Part shown: in pieces, positions 41,776 to 51,304 of the stretch
Numbering within the stretch: the stretch's first letter is position 1
Layout: every line of letters begins with the position of its first letter
DNA from: Terrabacter sp. 28
GTDB taxonomy: Bacteria; Actinomycetota; Actinomycetes; Actinomycetales; Dermatophilaceae
DNA: 64,000 nt
Direction: 5' to 3'
NCBI GenBank assembly: GCA_000955875.1
Contig: JYOE01000011.1
Span: forward strand, 1-64,000
Program-made: the position numbers and the translations under genes
Notes under the pieces: generated by a model
What the model was told of the DNA's origin: nothing
Seen by the model: only the letters and a program-made list of their open reading frames with translations
The model's database searches: none

Positions 41776-43713
41776 ATGCGAAGAATCATCGCCACCGGCG
41801 GAGCCGCAGCCATAGCTGCAGCCCTGCTGAGTCTGCCAGGAGCCGCGAACGCCGCCCCTTCTGACACCCGCCAGGTCCCGTCCACTGGCACGACATCGAT
41901 CCGCTCCTTCGCTGCTGGCGCCGACGGGCTGCAACATCCCGAGCTGCGAGCCGGACCCGACGACGAGGGTCCTGCGGTCCCGTCCACACGACCCGACCCG
42001 AACTTCAAGCACGGAATCTTCCCGAAGCACCCGCTCGACGCCCCGGTGGTGGCGTCCAGCGCGGTCGCGGCCTCCAACCCGGACGTCCAGGTCAGCATCC
42101 AGGGCCTCAACCACCGCGACCAGCGCCTCGCCAACGGCGGCAACCAGTTCTCGCTCGAGCCACCTGACCAGGCGCTCTGCGTCGGCAACGGCTTCACGGT
42201 CGAGTCGGTCAACAGCGTGCTGCGGGTCTACAACGCGAACGCCGTGCCCGTGACCGCCGTCCAGGACCTCAACACGTTCTTCCGCTACCCGGCGGCGATC
42301 GACCGGGCGACGGGCGCGGTCGGACCCAACGTGATCGACCCGGTCTGTCACTACGACCCGGACTTCAACCGTTTCGTCGTCGCGATCACGACGCTGTTCG
42401 TCGATGACCAGGGCAGCTTCAACGGCAAGAACACGATCGACGTCGCCGTCTCGAACACCGGGGACCCGACCGGGGCGTGGACGGTCTACTCCGTGCCCGC
42501 GCAGAACGACGGAACTGACGGGACGCCGAACCACCACTGCACGCTCGACGGCACCACGCCCGGTCCGTGCTTCCAGGACTACCCGCACATCGGTGGAGAC
42601 GCGAACGGCATCTACGTCACGACGAACGAGTACGACCTCTTCGGCCCGAACTTCAACGCCGCCCAGGTCTTCGCGTTCTCGAAGCGGCAGCTCTCCGAGC
42701 ACCCGGCGTCTCTCGACGTGACCCTGGTGCAGAACCTTCAGCTCTCCGGCACGCCGGGCTTCACGGTCTGGCCCGCGACGTCACCCGCCAACCAGTACGC
42801 CACCGACGCGAACGGCACGGAGTTCATGCTCAGCTCGGTGGCCGGTGACGGCTCCGAGACCGGCAACCCGACCGGCACGGCCAAGCGCATCGGTCTCTGG
42901 GCACTGACGAACACCGCGTCGCTCGACGCGTCGACCCCGGATCTCCGGGTGACGAGCCGTCTGGTCACGAGCCAGACCTACGTCTTCCCACCCACGATGC
43001 AACAGAAGTCCGGTGACATCCCGCTCGGCGAGTGCATCAACGACACGACGACGGTCGTCGGTGGCCTCACGGGATGCTGGAACCTCTTCTTCGTCGACGA
43101 GCCAGCACACGACGAGGTGCTCTCCAGCCCCGACGCCAACGACACCCGCATGCAGCAGACCTGGTACACCAACGGCGTGCTGTGGGGTGCCCTCGACACC
43201 GCGGTGCGCGTCAACGGACAGCTGCGAGCGGGAATCGCATGGTTCTCGCTGCAGCCGTCGATCAATGGCGCCGGCAAGGTCGGCGGATCGATCAAGAAGC
43301 AGGGCTACCTGGCCCTCGCTGACAGCGACCTGACCTACCCGGCGATCACCATGCTGCCAAGCGGCCAGGGGGCCATGGCCTTCACCGTGACGGGCTCGAA
43401 CCACTACCCGAGCGCGGGCTACGTCCCCATCTCGTCCACGGGCGCGGTCGGACAGATCCACATCGTCGGCAAGGGTCTCGGCCCGGATGACGGGTTCACC
43501 AGCTACAAGGCATTCGTGGGTGACCCGCCGCGCACGCGCTGGGGTGACTACGGCGCCGCCGTCACCGACGGCAGCTCGATCTGGATGGCGTCCGAGTACA
43601 TCGCCCAGACGTGCACGCTCAGCCAGTACCTGACGGCCCCGATCGGCAGCTGCGGCGGCACGCGCACCTCGCTCGGCAACTGGTCCACCCGCCTGACGAA
43701 GATCACGCCGTAG
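41776..43713 (+). CDS. Large secreted protein of unknown function
   Basis: A 645-residue exported protein with a clear signal peptide (MRRIIATGGAAAIAAALLSL...ANA). No family is recognised with confidence. It is rich in short beta segments and Asn/Asp/Gly turns, with repeated phrases such as PPDQALCVGNGFTVESVNSVLRVY, VCHYDPDFNRFVVAITTLFVD and WGDYGAAVTDGSSIWMASEY that suggest a beta-propeller. Six or more cysteines could form disulfides. GGAGG precedes ATG 41776, and a hairpin terminator follows. Probably cell-surface or extracellular. Confidence 0.78.
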   Translation: MRRIIATGGAAAIAAALLSLPGAANAAPSDTRQVPSTGTTSIRSFAAGADGLQHPELRAGPDDEGPAVPSTRPDPNFKHGIFPKHPLDAPVVASSAVAASNPDVQVSIQGLNHRDQRLANGGNQFSLEPPDQALCVGNGFTVESVNSVLRVYNANAVPVTAVQDLNTFFRYPAAIDRATGAVGPNVIDPVCHYDPDFNRFVVAITTLFVDDQGSFNGKNTIDVAVSNTGDPTGAWTVYSVPAQNDGTDGTPNHHCTLDGTTPGPCFQDYPHIGGDANGIYVTTNEYDLFGPNFNAAQVFAFSKRQLSEHPASLDVTLVQNLQLSGTPGFTVWPATSPANQYATDANGTEFMLSSVAGDGSETGNPTGTAKRIGLWALTNTASLDASTPDLRVTSRLVTSQTYVFPPTMQQKSGDIPLGECINDTTTVVGGLTGCWNLFFVDEPAHDEVLSSPDANDTRMQQTWYTNGVLWGALDTAVRVNGQLRAGIAWFSLQPSINGAGKVGGSIKKQGYLALADSDLTYPAITMLPSGQGAMAFTVTGSNHYPSAGYVPISSTGAVGQIHIVGKGLGPDDGFTSYKAFVGDPPRTRWGDYGAAVTDGSSIWMASEYIAQTCTLSQYLTAPIGSCGGTRTSLGNWSTRLTKITP

Positions 43714-43741
43714 TGTCCGCCTGACACACGGCTAGAAGCGC

Positions 43742-43777
43742 ATGCCGCCCAGCCTCGCGAATCCGGCTGGGCGGCAT
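43742..43777. terminator. Bidirectional terminator containing the CGGCATACG word
   Basis: Perfect 13-bp arms (ATGCCGCCCAGCC / GGCTGGGCGGCAT) around a 10-base loop, between the convergent secreted-protein and aldo/keto reductase genes. The right arm runs into CGGCATACG (43772-43780), the 9-mer enriched across this window. Confidence 0.8.
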
Positions 43778-43796
43778 ACGCACGCTGACGTCGACG

Positions 43797-44807
43797 TCAG
43801 GCGACGCGCTGCTGCGGCGCCGTCTCCTTCGTCTTGCCCGGGTCGCGCTCGACGATGTTGCCGAGCACCTCGTCGATCCGCTTCATCAGCTCGGGCTCGA
43901 GCTTCACGCCGGCCGCCTTGACGTTCTCGGCGACCTGCTCGGGCCGGGACGCGCCCACGAGCGCTGCGGCGACGTTGGGGTTCTGGAGCACCCAGGCGAC
44001 CGCGAGCTGCGCCATGGTTAGGCCGACCTCGTCGGCGATCGGCTTGAGCCCCTGCACGCGGGTGAGCACGTCGTCGTTCATGAAGCGCTTGATCATGTCG
44101 GCGCCGCCCTTCTCATCAGCGGCCCGGGAGCCCTCCGGAGGCTGCTGGCCCGGCTGGTACTTGCCGGTGAGCACGCCCTGGGCGATGGGGCTCCACACGA
44201 TCTGGCTGACGCCGAGCTCCTCGCACGTCGGCACGACCTCGCCCTCGATGACCCGCCAGAGCATGGAGTACTGCGGCTGGCTCGAGATGAGCTGGAAGCC
44301 GAGTTCCTTTGCGAGAGAGACGCCTTCACGGATCTGCTCGGCGGTCCACTCGCTGACGCCGATGTAGAGCGCCTTGCCCTGGCGCACGACGTCGGCGAAC
44401 GCCTGCATCGTCTCCTCGAGCGGCGTCTCGGTGTCGTAGCGGTGCGCCTGGTAGAGGTCGACGTAGTCGGTCTGCAGCCGCTTCAGCGAGCCGTTGACCG
44501 ACTCCATGATGTGCTTGCGAGAGAGGCCGGTGTCGTTCTTGCCGCCCGGTCCGGTGGGCCAGTAGACCTTCGTGAAGATCTCGAGGCTCTCGCGCCGTTC
44601 GCCCTTGAGGGCCTCGCCGAGGACGGTCTCGGCCTTCGTGTTGGCGTAGACGTCGGCGGTGTCGAACGTGCTGATGCCCGCCTCGAGCGCGGCTCGCACG
44701 CACTGCGTCGCGACGTCGTTCTCGACCTGTGAGCCGTGGGTCAGCCAGTTGCCGTAGGTGATCTCGGAGATCTTGAGTCCACTGTTACCCAGGTATCGGA
44801 AGTTCAT
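43797..44807 (-). CDS. Aldo/keto reductase
   Basis: A 336-residue NADPH-dependent reductase of the AKR superfamily, closest to the Kv-channel beta-subunit/YghZ branch. The catalytic tetrad is visible: Asp and Tyr in FDTADVYAN (about 50-55), Lys in FTKVYWP and His in YQAHRYD. The cofactor site ALVGASRPEQVAENV is near the C-terminus. The start is set at ATG 44807 (MNFRYLGNSGLKIS), the family start. It reduces aldehydes or ketones of unknown identity. Confidence 0.9.
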   Translation of the reverse strand: MNFRYLGNSGLKISEITYGNWLTHGSQVENDVATQCVRAALEAGISTFDTADVYANTKAETVLGEALKGERRESLEIFTKVYWPTGPGGKNDTGLSRKHIMESVNGSLKRLQTDYVDLYQAHRYDTETPLEETMQAFADVVRQGKALYIGVSEWTAEQIREGVSLAKELGFQLISSQPQYSMLWRVIEGEVVPTCEELGVSQIVWSPIAQGVLTGKYQPGQQPPEGSRAADEKGGADMIKRFMNDDVLTRVQGLKPIADEVGLTMAQLAVAWVLQNPNVAAALVGASRPEQVAENVKAAGVKLEPELMKRIDEVLGNIVERDPGKTKETAPQQRVA

Positions 44808-44943
44808 CCCCACACCGTATGCCGGGTGGCAGGGGGTCACGGAACGGTGAAGTCGCGTGGTGAGACAGGTGTCGGAGGAACTGTCCGGACGGGTACAGAC
44901 GTTGCGGTGAGACCGGCGGTCCTGCTGCCGGCCTCCGCGGAAT

Positions 44944-44961
44944 CTTGAAGTTCACTTGAAC
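44944..44961 (+). promoter_or_regulatory. Overlapping dyads upstream of hexapeptide gene
   Basis: CTTGAAGTTCACTTGAAC contains the perfect dyad GTTCA-CT-TGAAC (44950-44961) and the overlapping AAGT-TC-ACTT (44948-44957), about 65-80 bp ahead of the hexapeptide-repeat start and 143 bp from the divergent aldo/keto reductase start. It is conspicuously A+T-rich for this genome. Possible operator; regulator unknown. Confidence 0.35.
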
Positions 44962-45025
44962 GTTGATCCGCATGAGTGACGCGTGGGCAGAGTGCCCTCG
45001 TCTGGACACGAAGGGGGTGCACCCG

Positions 45026-45433
45026 ATGCGGCAGAGGAAGTACGAGGAGTTCGAAGAGGACAACGGCATGATGCTGCGCTACGTCCGTCACGAGAACGGC
45101 GGCGGATTCGTGGAGTCGCACGCCCACGTCGACCCGACCGCCTACATCGGGCCATCTGCGTACGTCGACCGCGGGGCGGTCGTCGGAGCCGGAGCCCGTA
45201 TCGGCAAGGGCGCGTGGGTCGACCGTGAGGCCGCGGTCCACCCGCACGCCGTCATCGGCTCGACGGTGCACGTCGGCGCCGGAGCCGTCGTCGGACGCGA
45301 CGCGAGGATCGGGGCGCGCGTCAAGATCGGCGCGCACGCCCACATCTGGGACGGCGCGAGGGTCGAGAGCGACGACGTCGTGCGCGAGGGCGCCGTCGTG
45401 CATGCCGGTTCACGGAGCCGTCGGGCGGCCTGA
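45026..45433 (+). CDS. Left-handed beta-helix (hexapeptide repeat) protein
   Basis: A 135-residue protein. The first 30 residues (MRQRKYEEFEEDNGMMLRYV) are unlike known acyltransferases. From residue 35 on there are about 12 hexapeptide turns of the type [IV]-G-x-x-A (AYIGPSAYVDRGAVVGAGARIGKGA and onward in two parts) that form a left-handed parallel beta-helix. No acyltransferase catalytic loop or His is evident, so it may be a carbonic-anhydrase-like or structural relative. AAGGGGG lies eight bases before ATG 45026. Confidence 0.75.
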   Translation: MRQRKYEEFEEDNGMMLRYVRHENGGGFVESHAHVDPTAYIGPSAYVDRGAVVGAGARIGKGAWVDREAAVHPHAVIGSTVHVGAGAVVGRDARIGARVKIGAHAHIWDGARVESDDVVREGAVVHAGSRSRRAA

Positions 45434-45447
45434 CCGGCCGGATCACG

Positions 45448-45473
45448 GGGCCCGCCCGCTCGCGGACGGGCCC
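45448..45473. terminator. Convergent terminator hairpin
   Basis: Twelve-base arms with one mismatch (GGGCCCGCCCGC / GCGGACGGGCCC) and a two-base centre, filling the 42-bp gap between the hexapeptide gene and the NmrA-like gene that converge on it. Confidence 0.6.
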
Positions 45474-45475
45474 TG

Positions 45476-46338
45476 TCACGGCCGGGCGCTGCCAACAAGG
45501 TCGCGCACCGAGGTGCACGGCAGCCACGGGTATGCCGCCCGGCTGGCCGACGGGTCGAACCGCAGGTCCGCGCGGTCCATTACCAGCCCCATCCGGGCCA
45601 TGCGTGCCAGAGCGGGCCAGAACGGCCGAGCGGTCTGGCCCATGACATGCAGGGCGACGCGCGGGACGTGACGGGGAGCCACGCCCGGCCGCACGAGCCG
45701 GGCGAGCTCGTTGAACGTCAGGTCCTCGGGCCCGCCGACGTCCACCACGTGGCCCCGAAGGCTCGGGTCCGTGGCGGCTCGCGCAACCGCGACCGCGACG
45801 TCCCTGACGCTGACGAGGTTCAGCGGGTTCTCGCCCAGCCCGAAGATCTGCGGCCCCTTCCCGTTGCGCGCCGAGTCCTGCATCAGCTCGATCCACATCT
45901 CGGCGAAGGCACTCGCTCGCACGATCGTCCAGCCGATCCCGCTGCCCCGCAGGTGCTGCTCGGCCTGCCACTTCATCCGGTGCAGCTCCAGCGGGTGGTC
46001 GGGCGACGCGTCCACGGTTGACACGAGCACGACGTCGACGCCCCCGGCAGCCCGGGCCGCGTCGATGAGGGCGATGTTGCCGTCCCGGTCGATCTCAGCC
46101 GGCGACTCCCCCTTGGTCGGGTCCAGGCCGTGGGCCGCCGCGACGACGGTGTCGACGCCGTCGAGGACCGCCGTGAGACTGTCCGGTTCGCGCAGGTCGG
46201 CTGCGACGAACTGTGCACCGGGAACGGGCGTGCTCGGCGCCGAGCGGGCCACGACCCTCACGTGGTGCCCACCCTCCACCAGACGTGTGCTGCAACGAGC
46301 CGGCCGAGGCGGCCGGTGCCGCCGACGATCGCGATCAT
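45476..46338 (-). pseudogene. NmrA-like NAD(P)-binding protein, frameshifted
   Basis: The Rossmann start [17 protein letters not shown] is read from ATG 46338 with GGGGAGGG upstream, but that frame stops after about 26 codons. The protein continues in another frame as [16 protein letters not shown] and onward to 45476, including [19 protein letters not shown] and [18 protein letters not shown]. The two halves join if the CACAC run at 46285-46289 is shortened by one CA. The intact protein would be about 286 residues, of the SDR-a5/NmrA type. It is either freshly broken or a sequence error. It follows the malic enzyme gene by 13 bp. Confidence 0.78.
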
Positions 46339-46351
46339 GGCCCTCCCCCTC

Positions 46352-47758
<1,407 letters not shown>

Positions 47759-47814
47759 GACCGTCCCTCTCGCGCGTGCGATCCCGACCAGCCCATCCTC
47801 CACCCGCGCGAGCC

Positions 47815-48456
47815 TCAGCGCGGGTGATGCGTCAGAGCCAGGAACTCGGCCCTCGTGCGGGAGTCGTCGCGCAGCACCCCCAGCAGGCTCGAGGTGATCG
47901 TCGTGGTGCCCGGGGCCTGCACGCCCCGGAGCGTCATGCAGAGGTGCTCGGCCTCGATGACCACCCCGACCCCGACCGGCCCGAGCCGTGCCTCCAGCCA
48001 GTTCGCCACCTGGACGGTGAGCCGCTCCTGCACCTGCGGCCGCGACGAGAAGTGCTCGAGCACACGGGCCAGCTTCGACAGCCCGAGGATGCGTTCGCCC
48101 GGGAGGTAGCCGATGTGGGCCGTGCCGACGAACGGCAGCATGTGGTGCTCGCACAGCGACCGCACCGGGATGCTGCGGGCGACGATGAGCTCGTCGTAGC
48201 CGCCGTCGTTCGGGAACGTCGTCAGCTGGAACGGGCGCGGGGTGATGAGCTCGACGAGCGACGCCGCCATGCGTTCAGGGGTGCGTGCCATTGACTCGTC
48301 GTCCAGGTCGAGGCCGAGGGCCTCCAGGAGCATGCGGGCTCCGGTGGTCGCCCGTTCGAGGTCGGGCTCGGCCACCGCGCCGGTGCCCCGCCACGGTGGG
48401 CGGGCACGGCGAGTCGGCTGCGACTCGGCAGCCGGGGACCAGGAGGCGGGGTTCAT
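47815..48456 (-). CDS. folE: GTP cyclohydrolase I
   Basis: A 213-residue FolE, which converts GTP to 7,8-dihydroneopterin triphosphate, the first step to folate. Zinc ligands are visible: Cys in SLCEHHMLPFVG with its following His, and the second Cys in LCMTLRGVQ. The family signature KLARVLEHFSSRPQVQERLTVQ is present in two adjacent parts. The start codon overlaps the patatin stop (ATGA). No other folate genes are adjacent, so this may be a second copy or a copy dedicated to another pterin. Confidence 0.93.
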   Translation of the reverse strand: MNPASWSPAAESQPTRRARPPWRGTGAVAEPDLERATTGARMLLEALGLDLDDESMARTPERMAASLVELITPRPFQLTTFPNDGGYDELIVARSIPVRSLCEHHMLPFVGTAHIGYLPGERILGLSKLARVLEHFSSRPQVQERLTVQVANWLEARLGPVGVGVVIEAEHLCMTLRGVQAPGTTTITSSLLGVLRDDSRTRAEFLALTHHPR

Positions 48457-49412
48457 GTCACCAGTCCTTTCGGGAGACGGACAGCAGTGCCCCCTTCGGG
48501 GCGTGGAGGGCGGTCGTGCGCGTCGAGGGAGCGCTCCGAGTCCCTGTGCGTACGCGTGTGCGTGTGAAGGGCGAGCACATCCGCGCCGTCGTCGTGGCGG
48601 CTTGCCAGCCAGCGGGAGGTGCTCTCCCGCGCCCGGGCCACCAGGGCAGAGGTCTGGGTGAAGTCCGCCGGGGAGACCGACAACGGGCACAACGGCGGTA
48701 CGACGTGCAGGGTGGCCGGCCCCGAGTAGCCGTTCACCTGCGCCATGAGCTGCCGATGCAGCAGCAGACTCAGCGCCGTGAGGGCGGCGCCCAGCGCCGA
48801 CGTGGGGCGGCTGCCGGCGCACGGGTAGCCGGACGGCAGCAGGTAGATGTCGCTGACCCGGTGGGTCGACACGTGGTCGAGCACGTCGAGCTCGCCGATC
48901 GCGCCGTCCACGAGAGTCCTGCCGTCCCTGCTCACCGCAGGCAGCACCCCCGGGACGGCGGCACTGGCACGGACGGCGCTGACGACCGGCCCGGTGGTGA
49001 GCACCAGGCCCCGACCCGTCACGAGGTCGCTGGCCGTGACCTCGACGGTGACCCGGGCATCCTCGAGGTTGCCGTAGCCGAGGTTGCGGCGCAGGACGAG
49101 GTCGAGGCCCTCGCCGGAGAAGAGGGACGTACGCGTGCCCCGGGCCGCCCCGAACCAGCGGCGCAGGTCGACGGCGAAGACGTCCTGGCGACGCATCCGG
49201 TGCCACAGCAGGGCGAGCGTGCGGAGCCGCTCCTCGTGAGGTCCTGGGCCGCCGAGGTAGGCGGCGTTGACGGCCCCGACCGAGGTGCCGACGAGCAGGT
49301 CCGGTGTGATGCCGTGCTCGTGCAGGGCCGTCAGCATGCCCACCTGGACGGCGCCGAGACTTCCGCCACCGGTGAGCACGAACGCGGTGTGGTGGCTGCC
49401 GGTGACGACCAT
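48453..49412 (-). CDS. Patatin-like phospholipase family protein
   Basis: A 319-residue patatin-fold lipid acyl hydrolase with a Ser-Asp dyad. The oxyanion loop is TGGGSLGAVQVGML (about 14), the nucleophile Ser lies in GTSVGAVNAAYLGG (about 43) and the catalytic Asp in VDGAIG (about 177). RssA/RssB-like proteins of this type occur in many actinobacteria. Its stop overlaps the folE start, an unexpected pairing. GGGAGGG precedes ATG 49412; ten-base tandem repeats lie about 95-130 bp upstream. Confidence 0.9.
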   Translation of the reverse strand: MVVTGSHHTAFVLTGGGSLGAVQVGMLTALHEHGITPDLLVGTSVGAVNAAYLGGPGPHEERLRTLALLWHRMRRQDVFAVDLRRWFGAARGTRTSLFSGEGLDLVLRRNLGYGNLEDARVTVEVTASDLVTGRGLVLTTGPVVSAVRASAAVPGVLPAVSRDGRTLVDGAIGELDVLDHVSTHRVSDIYLLPSGYPCAGSRPTSALGAALTALSLLLHRQLMAQVNGYSGPATLHVVPPLCPLSVSPADFTQTSALVARARESTSRWLASRHDDGADVLALHTHTRTHRDSERSLDAHDRPPRPEGGTAVRLPKGLVT

Positions 49413-49504
49413 GTGCCCTCCCGGACGGTGACGGCGCCCGACCCGGTCTCATGGAGTCGTCGGCGCGGTGCGGACCCTGACGGGTGTTAGCCGCACCAGC
49501 CGAC

Positions 49505-49540
49505 CCGCGTCTTACCGCGTCTTACCGCGTCTTACCGCGC
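49505..49540. repeat. Ten-bp tandem repeat (CTTACCGCGT)
   Basis: Three full units CTTACCGCGT (the last ending C) plus a preceding CCGCGT give 3.6 copies with exactly 10-bp period. It lies 93-128 bp upstream of the patatin-folE operon start, and the period places each unit on nearly the same DNA face. It could be an activator or repressor array, or a replication-slippage tract. Confidence 0.7.
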
Positions 49541-49637
49541 TGTTCCTGCGTCCCGGGTCCACCCGTGGCCCTGCCGGACGCGCGGACGGACCACGCGCCG
49601 GGTCTCGTCGACCCGACGCGTGGTCCGGGAGATGGGG

Positions 49638-50381
49638 TCAGTGCGCCTCTCGGTTGAGGCTGAAGCGGGCGGCGACACCCGAGATCAGCAGAGCCCAGCC
49701 GGTGAGGACCAGCGCCGCAGTGGTCGGGCTGAGCATGCCGTGCGCTGCCGAGCCGACGCTGGTCAGGGCGACGGCGGCCCCGGCAGGCAGCCACTGGGCC
49801 ACGTCCGGGAGGGCACTGGCGAGGATCCCGACCTCGATGACCATGACCCAGGCGATCGCGCCGACGATGGCCGCGACCGTGTTGCGGGTCAGGGCACCGA
49901 GGGCGACGCCGACCAAGCCGTAGAGGGCGGACGCGACGGTCGCGCCGACCCAGAGCTGCACGACGTCGACGGGCAGGGAGTGGACTCCGCGCGCACCGTA
50001 GATGATGACGGCCTCCGCGTAGGCGATGCCGAAGGTGACGGCGCCGAGGATCGCCCCGAGGCCGAGGACGGTGACGGCCTTGGCCGCGAGCACCCTGGCG
50101 CGGCGGGGCTCGCCGAGGAAGGTCTGCATGATCGTGCGGTGGCGGTACTCGCCGGCGACGACGAGCACGCCGATCGCCAGCATCACCATCGAGGTGAGCG
50201 CCGAGACCGACAGCGCGTGGTTGACGTGGTCGGTCGAGCCGAAAGCGGGACCCCCCGGACTTGGCACGAGGGCGTTGGACGCGACGGACGCGGCACCCAG
50301 GACGAGGGTGACGGCCAGGCTGACCCAGGCGGCGGGCGTGGTGCGGAGCTTGTAGAGCTCAAGGGAGACAAGGGTTTTCAT
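49638..50381 (-). CDS. ABC-2 type transporter permease
   Basis: A 247-residue integral membrane protein with six hydrophobic segments, starting MKTLVSLELYKLRTTPAAW. The EYRHRTIMQTFLGEPRRARVLAAKA segment after the second helix is characteristic of ABC-2 exporters. It overlaps the ATPase gene by ATGA and pairs with it. The substrate is probably a drug, peptide or lipid; it is divergent from a histidine kinase-response regulator pair that may control it. Confidence 0.88.
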   Translation of the reverse strand: MKTLVSLELYKLRTTPAAWVSLAVTLVLGAASVASNALVPSPGGPAFGSTDHVNHALSVSALTSMVMLAIGVLVVAGEYRHRTIMQTFLGEPRRARVLAAKAVTVLGLGAILGAVTFGIAYAEAVIIYGARGVHSLPVDVVQLWVGATVASALYGLVGVALGALTRNTVAAIVGAIAWVMVIEVGILASALPDVAQWLPAGAAVALTSVGSAAHGMLSPTTAALVLTGWALLISGVAARFSLNREAH

Positions 50382-51100
50382 GACCAGGCTTCTTCGGTGT
50401 CGTTGGAGTGGATGAGGTTGTGGAAGACCGACTCGAGATCGGTGTCGTCGGTGACGATGTCGTGGACCGGGCCAGCCGCGGCGAGCGAGCCCCGGTGGAT
50501 GACGACGAGGTCGTCGGCGACGGCAGCGACCTCGGAGAGCAGGTGGCTCGAGAGGAAGACGGTGCCGCCCGCATCCGCGAAGGTGCGCAGGAAGCGGCGC
50601 ATCTCGCGGATGCCGTCCGGGTCGAGGCCGTTGAGCGGCTCGTCGAGGACGAGCACGGACGGGTCCCCCACGAGGGCGGAGGCGAGCGCGAGGCGCTGGC
50701 GCATGCCGAGCGAGAAGCCGCCCACGCGCCGGCCTGCCGCGGGGCCGAGCCCGAAGCGCTCGAGGAGCTGGTCGGCCGTGGTGGCCGGGACGCCGGCCTG
50801 CATCGCGGTGAGCCGGATGTGGTTGCGGGCCGACCGGTTCGGGTGCAAGCCCTGGTCGAGCACCGCGCCGACGACGCGGGTCGGGTGCGGCAGGTCGGCG
50901 TAGCGGGTCCCGTCGACGGTGGCCGTCCCGCTGGTCGGATCGGCCAGGCCGAGCAGGATCCGCATGCTCGTGGTCTTGCCCGCGCCGTTGACGCCGAGGA
51001 ACGCGGTGACGCGGCCGGGCAGCGCAGTGGCGGTGAAGCCGTCGAGGACGGTGACCGGGCCGTAGTGCTTGGAGAGCTGGTGGAACGAAAGGTTTGGCAT
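50378..51100 (-). CDS. ABC exporter ATPase
   Basis: A 240-residue ATPase of the CcmA/multidrug type. Walker A is FLGVNGAGKTTSMR, signature FSLGMRQRLALA and Walker B VLVLDEPLNGLD, followed by the H-loop FLSSHLL. ATG 51100 follows AGGAGC. With the next gene it forms a two-component exporter. A 204-bp divergent promoter region separates it from the sensor kinase. Confidence 0.92.
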   Translation of the reverse strand: MPNLSFHQLSKHYGPVTVLDGFTATALPGRVTAFLGVNGAGKTTSMRILLGLADPTSGTATVDGTRYADLPHPTRVVGAVLDQGLHPNRSARNHIRLTAMQAGVPATTADQLLERFGLGPAAGRRVGGFSLGMRQRLALASALVGDPSVLVLDEPLNGLDPDGIREMRRFLRTFADAGGTVFLSSHLLSEVAAVADDLVVIHRGSLAAAGPVHDIVTDDTDLESVFHNLIHSNDTEEAWS

Positions 51101-51304
51101 GGTGCTGTGCTCCTGTGTCGGGTGCCGGTTTTCGGCTGACACCAACGATCCGGCGGCAGGGCGGGTCGGGTCGTCGCCCTGGCGGCCGAACGTCGGCGTG
51201 CGCCCGGGGGTGCACCCGGGGCGTCCTCAGCGGGACGGCATACGCCTCCGGGCGTACGCCCGAAAGCCGATCACCGACGTGCCCGCGCTCCCTACTGTTC
51301 AGGT

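Noticed and set aside
49505-49540. CRISPR-like array
   Set aside because: Units are 10 bp, contiguous and without spacers; no cas genes.
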